Made by a program: the position numbers and the translations under genes
The notes under the pieces: model-generated
What the model saw: the letters and a program-made list of their open reading frames with translations, nothing else
Database searches by the model: none
What the model was told of the DNA's origin: nothing
In this document: positions 1-8,120 of the stretch, piece after piece
Position numbering within the stretch: the first letter of the stretch is position 1
Layout of the letters: each line of letters opens with the position of its first letter
Assembly: GCA_026785965.1 (NCBI GenBank)
Contig: JAJAYY010000149.1
Span: forward strand, 1 to 13,177
Reading direction: 5' to 3'
Length of the DNA: 13,177 nt
Source of the DNA: Sphingomonas bacterium
GTDB taxonomy: Bacteria > Pseudomonadota > Alphaproteobacteria > Sphingomonadales > Sphingomonadaceae

Positions 1-143
1 AGGGTCTGCTCGAACAGGCTCGAATCGCCGATCAGCGGAAGCAGGTGCTTGGGCCGCTCGGGAGTCGACATCGGCCACAGCCGAGTCCCTGCTCCGCCGG
101 CCAGAATCACCGGACGCACTCGCCCGCCATCACGCTGTTCCAT
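1..143 (-). CDS. Mannose-1-phosphate guanylyltransferase, N-terminal fragment (cut by window edge)
   Basis: Makes GDP-mannose from mannose-1-phosphate and GTP, a precursor for exopolysaccharide and LPS sugars, in the cytoplasm. Only the first 47 codons are present; the gene continues beyond base 1. The translation contains the nucleotidyltransferase signature RPVILAGGAGTRLWPMS followed by PERPKHLLPL, as in ManC/XanB/CpsB enzymes, and no other family fits as well. Two adjacent ATGs (codons at 146-144 and 143-141) follow an AAGGGGA motif; spacing favours the second, though the first cannot be excluded. It is divergent from prsK, which fits an exopolysaccharide/exosortase locus. Whether the full protein also has the C-terminal mannose-6-phosphate isomerase domain of bifunctional ManC cannot be seen. 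Confidence 0.85.
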   Translation of the reverse strand, partial: MEQRDGGRVRPVILAGGAGTRLWPMSTPERPKHLLPLIGDSSLFEQT

Positions 144-188
144 CATGTCCCCTTTGATGGCCGAAAGCGGACGCGCGGCAAAGGTTCC

Positions 189-217
189 TTGGCGCGTTCA
201 CCCTATCTTTGTAAAAT
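189..217 (+). promoter_or_regulatory. Candidate sigma-70 promoter for prsK-prsR
   Basis: TTGGCG (189-194, 4 of 6 matches to the -35 consensus), a 17-bp spacer, then TAAAAT (212-217, 5 of 6 matches to -10). It lies in the only AT-rich patch of the divergent intergenic region. The predicted transcript would start near 224 and open almost directly with the AGAGG ribosome-binding site of the leader ORF. No sigma-54 -24/-12 pair with correct spacing was found here, so prsKR itself appears to be sigma-70 dependent. Confidence 0.45.
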
Positions 218-244
218 TTTGCGACAGAGGTGTCATGTCGGCAA
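216..244 (-). promoter_or_regulatory. Weak candidate sigma-70 promoter for the guanylyltransferase gene
   Basis: On the minus strand a -35-like TTGCCG (244-239) is separated by exactly 17 bp from a -10-like CAAAAT (221-216). Each hexamer matches consensus at 4 of 6 positions. A start near base 209 would give a leader of about 60 nt before the guanylyltransferase ATG. It overlaps the better plus-strand promoter for prsK. Inferred from sequence only. Confidence 0.25.
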
Positions 245-258
245 AACTTACAGTGTCA
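230..258. repeat. GTGTCA direct repeat downstream of the prsK promoter
   Basis: GTGTCA occurs at 230-235 and again at 253-258, 23 bp apart start to start, close to two helical turns. It lies just downstream of the predicted prsK transcription start and overlaps the predicted divergent promoter, so it could be an operator. Two 6-mers could also be chance. Confidence 0.2.
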
Positions 259-267
259 GCGCGATGA
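235..267 (+). CDS. Putative 10-residue leader peptide overlapping the prsK start
   Basis: ATG at 235 encodes MSAKLTVSAR and ends in TGA at 265-267. It is preceded by AGAGG (226-230), four bases before the ATG, the best Shine-Dalgarno match in this leader. Its stop shares the four bases ATGA (264-267) with the prsK start, the usual geometry for translational coupling. The prsK ATG has no convincing ribosome-binding site of its own. This suggests, but does not prove, that ribosomes finishing the leader re-initiate on prsK. The peptide is too short for any family assignment and could be a chance ORF. Confidence 0.35.
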   Translation: MSAKLTVSAR

Positions 268-2339
268 GCGGATTTACCGCTTTCTGGTCGTATGCGCTCG
301 CCGCCGCGCTCTATGCCGGGCTCGTGATCTGGGAGCTGCGGCGCGGGATTCGCATCGGCCGGGGGCACCGCATGCTGCTTGCGGCGCTGTCGCTTACCGC
401 AAGCTGGGCGTGGCTGACCGCAGTCGAGCCGCTGTCTGTGCTCGCCGCTTACGCCGAGACCGCGCGCAATCTGGTGTGGGTCGGCGTGCTGTACCGACTC
501 GCCGAAGAAGCGAGCGACGAGGTCCGCCAGCGCGGGGTTCAGCCGGTCTATGCCGCCGTTGCCGGGGTGCTCGGGCTGCAATTGATGGTCGATGCCTTGC
601 CGTTGGTGATCGACACCGCCGATGCGACTGGCTCGCAGACGCTGATGTCGACCGCGATCGTGCTGCGGATGACCGCCGCGGCGGGATCATTGGTGCTGGT
701 CCACAACCTCTATGGCCAGGCGGCACCCGCGAGCCGCGCCAGCATCCGCCTCGCAATGCTCGCGCTGGCGCTGATGTGGGCCTACGACCTCAACCTCTAT
801 ACCGTGGCTTATTTCGATATTTCCGCGGCCCGCTGGCTGTTCGACTGGCGCGGGCTGGCAGTCGCGCTGACCGCGCCTTTGTTCGCCTTGGGCGGGGCGC
901 GCGGCGAGGGCTGGCACATCCGATTGTCACGCGCGGCGACCTTCCAGTCGCTGTCACTGCTCGCAATCTGCGCCTACTTTGCGACCATGACGGTGCTCGC
1001 GACCGCGCTTCGTGGCAGCGGCGTCGATTGGACCCGCGATGTTGCGGTGGCAGCAATGGCGCTGCTCACGGTCGCGGCAATCGTGTTGTTGCCGAGCGCA
1101 CGCGCGCGCGGCTGGGCCAAGGTCAAGCTGTCGAAGCATCTGTTCGAGCATCGCTACGACTATCGCACCGAATGGCTGCGCTTCACCGAAACGCTTGGCG
1201 CGTGGGGGCCCGAGGCGGCTCCGCTCGGCGAGCGCGTGATCAAGGCGTTCGCCGACATGCTCGATGCACCCGGCGGAATCCTGATCACCCTGGAAGAAGG
1301 CGCGAGCTTCGAGCCGGCCGCCGAATGGCATTGGCCCGGCGCCGCCCAGCCCGGCAGCGACGCGAGCCGCGAGGCCGCCGCGGCGTTTTGGCGCAGCGTC
1401 GCCGGCGAAGGGCGGATCGTCGATTTCGAAGCGCGCCGTGGCGGCTGGGACGGGGCGCGCGACGCGCAGCTCGCGATCCCTGCGGCATTATTGTCCGAGC
1501 CCAACGCCTGGGCCGGAATCCCGCTGATCCACGAAGAACGGCTGATCGCACTCGTGATCCTCGCCGCGCCCGATTATAATCGCGCGCTCGACTGGGAAGA
1601 TTATGACTTGCTGCGCACCGCAGGGCGCCAGGCGGCGTCGACGCTGGCCGAAGCGCACGGCCAGCAGGCGCTGGTCAACGCCCAGCGGTTCGAAGATTTC
1701 AATCGCCGCTTCGCCTTCATCCTGCACGACATCAAGAATCTGGTCAGCCAATTGTCGCTGGTATCGCGCAATGCCGAGCGCCACGCCGACAATCCCGAAT
1801 TCCGTGCCGACATGGTCGAAACGCTCAAAAGCTCGGTCGGCAAGATGAACGAATTGCTGCTGCGGATCGCGCCCAAGGGCGAGCAGCGCGACCTTCACCC
1901 TCTGCCAATCGAGCTTCGCGCTTTGCTCACCGCGGCGATCGCGGCGCACCACCACCGCCATCCGGTCACCATGCTCGGCGACACAGGAGCGTGGGTTGTC
2001 GCCGATCCGGCGGCGCTCGACCAGGCGTTCGGCCATTTGCTGCACAATGCGATCGATGCCAGCCCGCCCGACACGCCGGTCACCGTGCGCGTGTCGCGAA
2101 CCCACGACCGGGTGGCGATCGCGATTGCCGACCAGGGTCCCGGGATGGACGCCGACTTTGTCCGCAACCGCCTGTTCCAGCCGTTCGCCTCGACCAAGCA
2201 AGGCGGGTTCGGGGTCGGCGCATTCGAAGCCAAGTCGCTGGTCGCGGCGATGAATGGCCGACTCACGGTCGAAAGCCGCCCCGGCCATGGATCCCGCTTC
2301 GTCATCACCCTTCCCGCTTCCGAAAAGATCCCGACATGA
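264..2339 (+). CDS. prsK: XrtA/PEP-CTERM system sensor histidine kinase PrsK
   Basis: Membrane sensor kinase of 691 aa, expected to phosphorylate PrsR, the regulator in the next gene. From the N-terminus: about nine hydrophobic segments (residues ~5-277), a cytoplasmic linker with the SKHLFEHRYDYR block typical of PrsK, a GAF-like region (~290-460), a DHp helix with the phospho-acceptor H488 in the unusual context LHDIKN, and an HATPase domain with N box N595, G1 box DQGPGMD (D623) and a glycine-rich loop at ~647. Length and architecture match the PrsK family. The frame is open upstream to base 45, but residues before ATG 264 are not protein-like and overlap the divergent gene and promoter, so ATG 264 is chosen. 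The gene overlaps prsR by ATGA. No exosortase gene is in the window; the assignment rests on kinase type and partner. Confidence 0.9.
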   Translation: MSGFTAFWSYALAAALYAGLVIWELRRGIRIGRGHRMLLAALSLTASWAWLTAVEPLSVLAAYAETARNLVWVGVLYRLAEEASDEVRQRGVQPVYAAVAGVLGLQLMVDALPLVIDTADATGSQTLMSTAIVLRMTAAAGSLVLVHNLYGQAAPASRASIRLAMLALALMWAYDLNLYTVAYFDISAARWLFDWRGLAVALTAPLFALGGARGEGWHIRLSRAATFQSLSLLAICAYFATMTVLATALRGSGVDWTRDVAVAAMALLTVAAIVLLPSARARGWAKVKLSKHLFEHRYDYRTEWLRFTETLGAWGPEAAPLGERVIKAFADMLDAPGGILITLEEGASFEPAAEWHWPGAAQPGSDASREAAAAFWRSVAGEGRIVDFEARRGGWDGARDAQLAIPAALLSEPNAWAGIPLIHEERLIALVILAAPDYNRALDWEDYDLLRTAGRQAASTLAEAHGQQALVNAQRFEDFNRRFAFILHDIKNLVSQLSLVSRNAERHADNPEFRADMVETLKSSVGKMNELLLRIAPKGEQRDLHPLPIELRALLTAAIAAHHHRHPVTMLGDTGAWVVADPAALDQAFGHLLHNAIDASPPDTPVTVRVSRTHDRVAIAIADQGPGMDADFVRNRLFQPFASTKQGGFGVGAFEAKSLVAAMNGRLTVESRPGHGSRFVITLPASEKIPT

Positions 2340-3688
2340 CCGATGCCGACCTCCCCGTGCTGCTGATCGTCGAGGATGACGAGGGCCTCCAGCGACAGCT
2401 GAAGTGGGCCTATGAAGGCTATCGCGTGATCACCGCCGGCGACCGCGCCTCGGCGATCGACCTGGTCCGGCTTCACGAACCCGCCGTGGTCACGCTCGAC
2501 CTTGGCCTGCCGCCCGATGCCGACGGGACTAGCGAGGGCTTCGCCACGCTGACCCAGATCCTCAGCCTCAAGCCCGATACCAAGGTGATTGTCGCCTCGG
2601 GCCACGGCGCACGCGAAAGCGCGCTGAAGGCGATCGCGCTCGGGGCCTATGATTTTTACCGCAAGCCAGTCGACATCGACGAGCTTGGCCTGATCGTCGG
2701 GCGGGCGTTCCACCTCCACGCGATCGAGGCCGAGAACCGGCGGCTCGAGGAAGCCGGGGGCGAGGCGCAGACGATGCTCGGCGCGATTGTCTCGGGCGCG
2801 CCCGAGATGCTCAAGGTCGCGCGCACGATCGAGCGCGTCGCCAGCGCCAACGTCTCGGTGATGCTGCTCGGCGCGTCGGGGACGGGCAAGGAATTGCTCG
2901 CCCGCGCGGTCCACGACAAGAGCCCGCGCCACGCCGGCGAATTCGTCGCGATCAACTGCGCCGCGATCCCCGAAAATTTGCTTGAGGCCGAATTGTTCGG
3001 CTTTGAACGCGGCGCCTTCACCGGCGCGGTCAAGACCACGCCGGGCAAGATCGAGCAGGCGCAAGGCGGGACATTGTTCCTCGACGAGGTCGGCGACATT
3101 CCGCTCAGCCTCCAGGTCAAACTGCTGCGTTTCCTTCAGGAACGCGTGATCGAGCGGATCGGTGGGCGGGTGCCGATTGCGGTCGACACCCGGATCGTGT
3201 GCGCGACCCACCAGGACCTCGACGCAATGACCGCCTCGGGGAGCTTCCGCGAGGACCTTTACTACCGCCTCGCCGAGATCGTCGTCACCATCCCCACTAT
3301 GGCCGAGCGGTCGGGCGATGCAGATTTGCTCGCGCGCCACTTCACCAACCGCTTTGCGCGCGAATATCAGGTCAAGGTCCAAGGCCTCGCCCCCGACGCG
3401 ATCGAGGCGGTCGACGGCTATCCGTGGCCGGGCAATGTCCGCGAGCTCGAAAACCGGATCAAGCGCGCGGTGATCATGGCCGACGGAAAACTGCTCGGCG
3501 CCGCCGATCTGGACCTCAGCCAGCACAGCGGTGAGCGCCCCGCGATCAACCTCCGCGCGGCGCGCGAAGTCGCCGATCGCAAGGCGATCCGGCAGGCGCT
3601 GACCCGGACCGAAAACAACATCTCGAGTGCCGCCAAGCTGCTCGGCATCAGCCGGCCCACGCTGTACGATTTGATCAAGCAGTATCAG

Positions 3689-3700
<12 letters not shown>
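2336..3700 (+). CDS. prsR: PEP-CTERM-box sigma-54-dependent response regulator PrsR
   Basis: NtrC-type enhancer-binding protein of 454 aa, partner of PrsK. In characterised exosortase systems this family activates sigma-54 promoters of PEP-CTERM and exopolysaccharide genes. The receiver domain has acidic pocket E13/D14/D15, phospho-acceptor D55 in LDLGLP and K110, with the DADGTSEG stretch after the acceptor loop typical of the family. The AAA+ domain has Walker A GASGTGKE (179-186), an intact GAFTGA loop (226-231) for contacting sigma-54, and Walker B LFLDE (247-251). A Fis-type helix-turn-helix sits at the C-terminus (~415-450, ISRPTLYDLIKQY). All key residues are present, so it should be active. 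Its start overlaps the prsK stop (ATGA), implying coupled translation. Its last 12 bases overlap the end of convergent uup. Confidence 0.93.
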
Positions 3701-5503
<1,803 letters not shown>

Positions 5504-5612
5504 GGACGCGCCCCTAGCGTAGCATCGCGCCAACGTCACCCATGTCATGAACCGCGGCGGGCAAGCTCATTCATAAGTCATTCAATGCGTTGGGCGTAGA
5601 TCCAATCTCGAA
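5504..5612. promoter_or_regulatory. Divergent intergenic region between uup and the PepSY gene
   Basis: This 109-bp region must hold the promoters of uup (leftwards) and the PepSY/regulator/kinase unit (rightwards). It contains the uup ribosome site (AGGGG on the minus strand, 7 nt before its ATG) and the 11-bp-phased direct repeat at 5567-5584. I found no strong consensus sigma-70 promoter on either strand. TCCAAT (5601-5606) is a weak -10-like match downstream of the repeat. A weak -35 would suit a promoter that needs an activator, but that is inference. Confidence 0.4.
5567..5584 (+). promoter_or_regulatory. Candidate OmpR/PhoP-type response-regulator box
   Basis: TCATTCA (5567-5573) is repeated exactly at 5578-5584 with TAAG between, giving an 11-bp period. 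OmpR/PhoP-family dimers bind tandem half-sites about one helical turn apart, as in PhoP boxes and other 5-N6-5 boxes. The repeat ends 28 bp before the PepSY gene, the first gene of a unit that encodes such a regulator, so autoregulation is the natural guess. Only one copy was seen in the window. Confidence 0.4.
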
Positions 5613-5963
5613 ATGAGTATTGCCATGCGCCTGTATCCTACCCTCAGCCTGACGCTGATCGCAGCCTCTATTGCCGCGACTCCGGCGCTCGCCTCCCCGC
5701 GCGCTGTGTTTGGCGCGCTGACCGAGGCTGGATTCCAGCAGTCGCGCGATCAGGATCGGGCGTTTCGTGCCACCCGCGAGGGGCGTTCGATGCCGTTGCC
5801 GATGATCGAACGCCGGGTCATGCCGCACATGGGCGGGGCCGATTATCTGGGGCCTGAACTGCGCGGTGAAACCTATCGCCTCAAATTCATGCAGGACGGC
5901 CGCGTGATCTGGGTCGATGTCGACGCCGCCACCGGACGGATTGTGCGCCGCTCGGGCGACTGA
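5613..5963 (+). CDS. Small secreted PepSY-like protein next to a PhoPQ-like system
   Basis: Protein of 116 aa (112 if ATG 5625 is used). It starts with a signal peptide: short n-region, hydrophobic core LTLIAASIAA and a likely cut after PALA (residue ~27), so it is probably periplasmic. The C-terminal part, with YRLKF, DGRVIWVDVDAATG and a final RRSGD, resembles the PepSY fold, where the pattern Y-x-V/L...DGxV..VxVDAxTG is typical. The function of such single-domain PepSY proteins is poorly defined, but they often sit beside OmpR-type two-component genes and may modulate or be targets of them. Neither ATG has a strong ribosome site; ATG 5625 gives a more standard signal peptide (MRLYPTL...). 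The gene is followed at 112 bp by the regulator on the same strand. Confidence 0.75.
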   Translation: MSIAMRLYPTLSLTLIAASIAATPALASPRAVFGALTEAGFQQSRDQDRAFRATREGRSMPLPMIERRVMPHMGGADYLGPELRGETYRLKFMQDGRVIWVDVDAATGRIVRRSGD

Positions 5964-6015
5964 TTGATCGGCGGCGATTGACTTTTCGACGCTTTCCCCC
6001 AGCTTCGTTATGCAT

Positions 6016-6049
6016 CCGCAACCCTTGGCGTCGGCGCGGGTTGATGCGG
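6016..6049 (+). other. Inverted repeat between the PepSY gene and the regulator gene
   Basis: CCGCAACCC (6016-6024) pairs with GGGTTG plus CGG (6038-6043 and 6047-6049), a 9-bp stem with a 3-nt bulge (ATG) and a 13-nt loop. It lies in the 112-bp gap, 13 nt before the regulator's ribosome site (GGAG 6063-6066). There is no T-run, so it is not a standard intrinsic terminator. It could stabilise a processed 5' end or set the ratio of PepSY to regulator. No convincing separate promoter for the regulator was found in the gap. Confidence 0.3.
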
Positions 6050-6075
6050 GACAGGAACAATCGGAGCTCCATTGC

Positions 6076-6741
6076 ATGCGCGTTTTGATCGTCGAAGACG
6101 AACCCAATCTCGGACGCCAGTTGCGCTCGACCCTTGAAGGGGCCGGCTATGCCGTCGATCTCGCCACCGATGGCGAGGACGGGCATTATCTTGGCAGCAC
6201 CGAAAGCTATGACGCGGTCGTGCTCGATCTGGGCTTGCCCGAGGTCGACGGGCTGACCGTGCTCGACCGCTGGCGCAAGGACGGCAAGCGCATGCCGGTG
6301 TTGGTGCTGACCGCGCGCGACAGCTGGTCGGACAAAGTCGCCGGGCTTGATGCCGGAGCCGACGATTATCTCGCCAAGCCGTTCCAGACCGAGGAACTGA
6401 TCGCCCGTCTGCGGGCGTTGATCCGCCGCGCCTCGGGCAATGCCTCGTCCGAATTGATCGCCGGCGACATCCGCCTCGACACCCGATCGGGCAAGGTGAC
6501 CAAGGCCGGCGAGCCGGTCAAATTGACCGCGCAGGAATATAAATTGCTGTCCTATTTGATGCACCACAAGGGCAAGGTGGTCAGCCGCACCGAGCTGATC
6601 GAGCACATTTACGACCAGGATTTCGACCGCGATTCAAACACTATCGAAGTGTTCGTGACGCGGATCCGCAAGAAGCTTGGCGCCGAGGTGATCACGACGA
6701 TCCGCGGGCTCGGCTACAGCCTTGAGGATGTCGCCGCTTGA
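6076..6741 (+). CDS. OmpR/PhoP-family response regulator
   Basis: DNA-binding response regulator of 221 aa. The receiver domain has E8/D9 in LIVEDE, phospho-acceptor D51 in LDLGLPEVDG, T79 and K101 in LAKPF. The winged-helix domain (~124-217) ends in the PhoP-like recognition and wing segment around NTIEVFVTRIRKKLG and ITTIRGLGYSLE. ATG 6076 is chosen because MRVLIVEDE is the standard beginning of the family and GGAG (6063-6066) sits 9 nt upstream; the frame extends to 6010 with non-conserved residues. It follows the PepSY gene, and its stop overlaps the TTG start of the sensor kinase (TTGA 6738-6741). It resembles PhoP more than OmpR or KdpE, but the signal cannot be read from sequence. Confidence 0.92.
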   Translation: MRVLIVEDEPNLGRQLRSTLEGAGYAVDLATDGEDGHYLGSTESYDAVVLDLGLPEVDGLTVLDRWRKDGKRMPVLVLTARDSWSDKVAGLDAGADDYLAKPFQTEELIARLRALIRRASGNASSELIAGDIRLDTRSGKVTKAGEPVKLTAQEYKLLSYLMHHKGKVVSRTELIEHIYDQDFDRDSNTIEVFVTRIRKKLGAEVITTIRGLGYSLEDVAA

Positions 6742-8120
6742 GCCAGGCCGCCCCGGCACAGGCGGCGGTCGAGATTCACAACCGCCGCGGCGGGTCGCTA
6801 ACCCGGCGGATGATCGGGATTGCCGCGATCTGGATCGGCGTGCTGTTGCTGCTTGGGGCGTTTGCGCTCGATCGTGTGCTTAGCCGATCGATCGTCGACA
6901 ATTTCGACAGCCAATTGGAATATGTCCTCAACGCGATGATTGCGGCGTCGGAAATCGGCCCCGCCGGCGAGGTGCGCTTCACCCGCCCGCCCGCCGACCA
7001 GCGCTTCCTTGAACCCTATTCGGGGGCCTATTTCCAGATTTCGGGGGAAGGAGCCGACACCTTTCCGTCGCGCTCGCTGTGGGATCGCCGGCTGCGGGTC
7101 GAGATGGGCCACAACGACGTCGAGCTGCACAAGCGTGACACCAATGAATTCGAAGGCGAGCCGCTGCGGCTGCTTGAGCGCGATGTCGTGCTGCCCGACT
7201 CAAAGGTTCGCTGGCGCTTCCAGGTCGCCCAGTCGCGCGATGCGTTCGACGTTCAGATCAGAGATTTGCGCTCCACCCTGGTCCGCAGCTTTGCCGTGCT
7301 CGGTTTCGGGCTGCTGGTGCTGGCCGCGCTGCAAGCGTTTTACGGATTGTGGCCGCTGCGCCGGGTGCGGCGCGAAGTTGCCGCGATCCGATCGGGTCGG
7401 CAAACCCGCATCGCCGAGAACTTCCCCAATGAAATTAATCCGTTGGTTGACGAGATCAACGAATTGCTGGCGCATTCCGAAGCGCAGGCCGAGGAGGCGC
7501 GGCGCCACGCCGGCAACCTGGCCCACGCGCTCAAGACACCGCTGACGGTGATTACCAACGCCGCCACCGCGAGCGCGCCAGACCTGGTCGACACGGTTTG
7601 CCGCGAGGCTTCGACGATGCGCCGCCAGGTCGATCACCATCTCGCTCGCGCCCGCGCCATCGGCCGCCGCGCTTCGGCCCAGGCGCGCTCCAAAGTGTCG
7701 GACAGCGCCGAAGCGGTCCAGCGCGCGGTCGATCGATTGTATGAGGAGGTGACGATCGACGTCGCCGGCGACAAGCAGGTCGAAGTCCGGGTCGAGCGCC
7801 AGGATTTGGACGAAATGCTCGGCAATCTGGTCGAGAATGCCGCAAAATATGGCGGCGGGAGGGTGTTCGTCACGGTCGAGCCAGCCAGCAATGGCTTTGC
7901 TTCAATCCTGATCGAGGATGACGGCCCCGGCATCCCCCAGGCGCAGCGCGACGATTTGTTCACCCGCGGCGCGCGGCTCGACACCACTGGCAAGCCGGGC
8001 ACCGGACTTGGTCTGGCAATCGTTCGTGACGTCGCAGAAATCTATGGCGGGTCGGTCGCGCTTGGGACAAGCGAAGATCTGGGGGGCTTGCTCGCAACGC
8101 TGACCTTGCCCGCGGGCTAG
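6738..8120 (+). CDS. PhoQ-like sensor histidine kinase
   Basis: Inner-membrane sensor kinase of 460 aa, cognate partner of the preceding regulator. TM1 is at ~25-47 and a periplasmic domain of about 130 residues follows. TM2 is at ~182-203. Next come a short HAMP-like linker (~204-245), a DHp helix with phospho-acceptor H263 in NLAHALKTPLTVI, and an HATPase domain with N367 (LVENAAKYGG), DDGPG (394-398) and GTGLGLAIV. HALKTPL is the form seen in PhoQ-type kinases. The PhoQ acidic Mg-binding cluster is not obvious, so the ligand may differ. The TTG start at 6738 overlaps the regulator's stop and has GAGGA (6724-6728) 9 nt upstream; ATG 6810 would leave little before TM1. The stop shares CTAG (8117-8120) with the stop of the convergent hybrid kinase. 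Confidence 0.9.
   Translation: MSQAAPAQAAVEIHNRRGGSLTRRMIGIAAIWIGVLLLLGAFALDRVLSRSIVDNFDSQLEYVLNAMIAASEIGPAGEVRFTRPPADQRFLEPYSGAYFQISGEGADTFPSRSLWDRRLRVEMGHNDVELHKRDTNEFEGEPLRLLERDVVLPDSKVRWRFQVAQSRDAFDVQIRDLRSTLVRSFAVLGFGLLVLAALQAFYGLWPLRRVRREVAAIRSGRQTRIAENFPNEINPLVDEINELLAHSEAQAEEARRHAGNLAHALKTPLTVITNAATASAPDLVDTVCREASTMRRQVDHHLARARAIGRRASAQARSKVSDSAEAVQRAVDRLYEEVTIDVAGDKQVEVRVERQDLDEMLGNLVENAAKYGGGRVFVTVEPASNGFASILIEDDGPGIPQAQRDDLFTRGARLDTTGKPGTGLGLAIVRDVAEIYGGSVALGTSEDLGGLLATLTLPAG

Noticed and set aside
189..205. TTGGCGCG as a sigma-54 -24 element before prsK
   Set aside because: The -12 position at the required distance reads CT instead of GC, so the invariant spacing pair is missing. 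A similar TGACAC/TTGC pair on the minus strand has 8 instead of 5 intervening bases.
213..220. AAAATTTT palindrome as an operator
   Set aside because: It coincides with the -10 boxes of the candidate promoters and is explained by AT-richness.
1895..3526. 543-codon minus-strand ORF antisense to prsR
   Set aside because: Composition is that of a mirrored high-GC gene; the plus strand encodes a complete receiver-AAA+-HTH protein with every motif. The antisense ORF has no recognisable domain.
5978..6013. TTGACT and TTATGC as a promoter for the PhoP-like regulator
   Set aside because: The spacer is 24 bp, too long for sigma-70.
6056..6086. GGAAC as half of a general-stress (EcfG) promoter
   Set aside because: The CGTT element is 22 bp away rather than 16-17.
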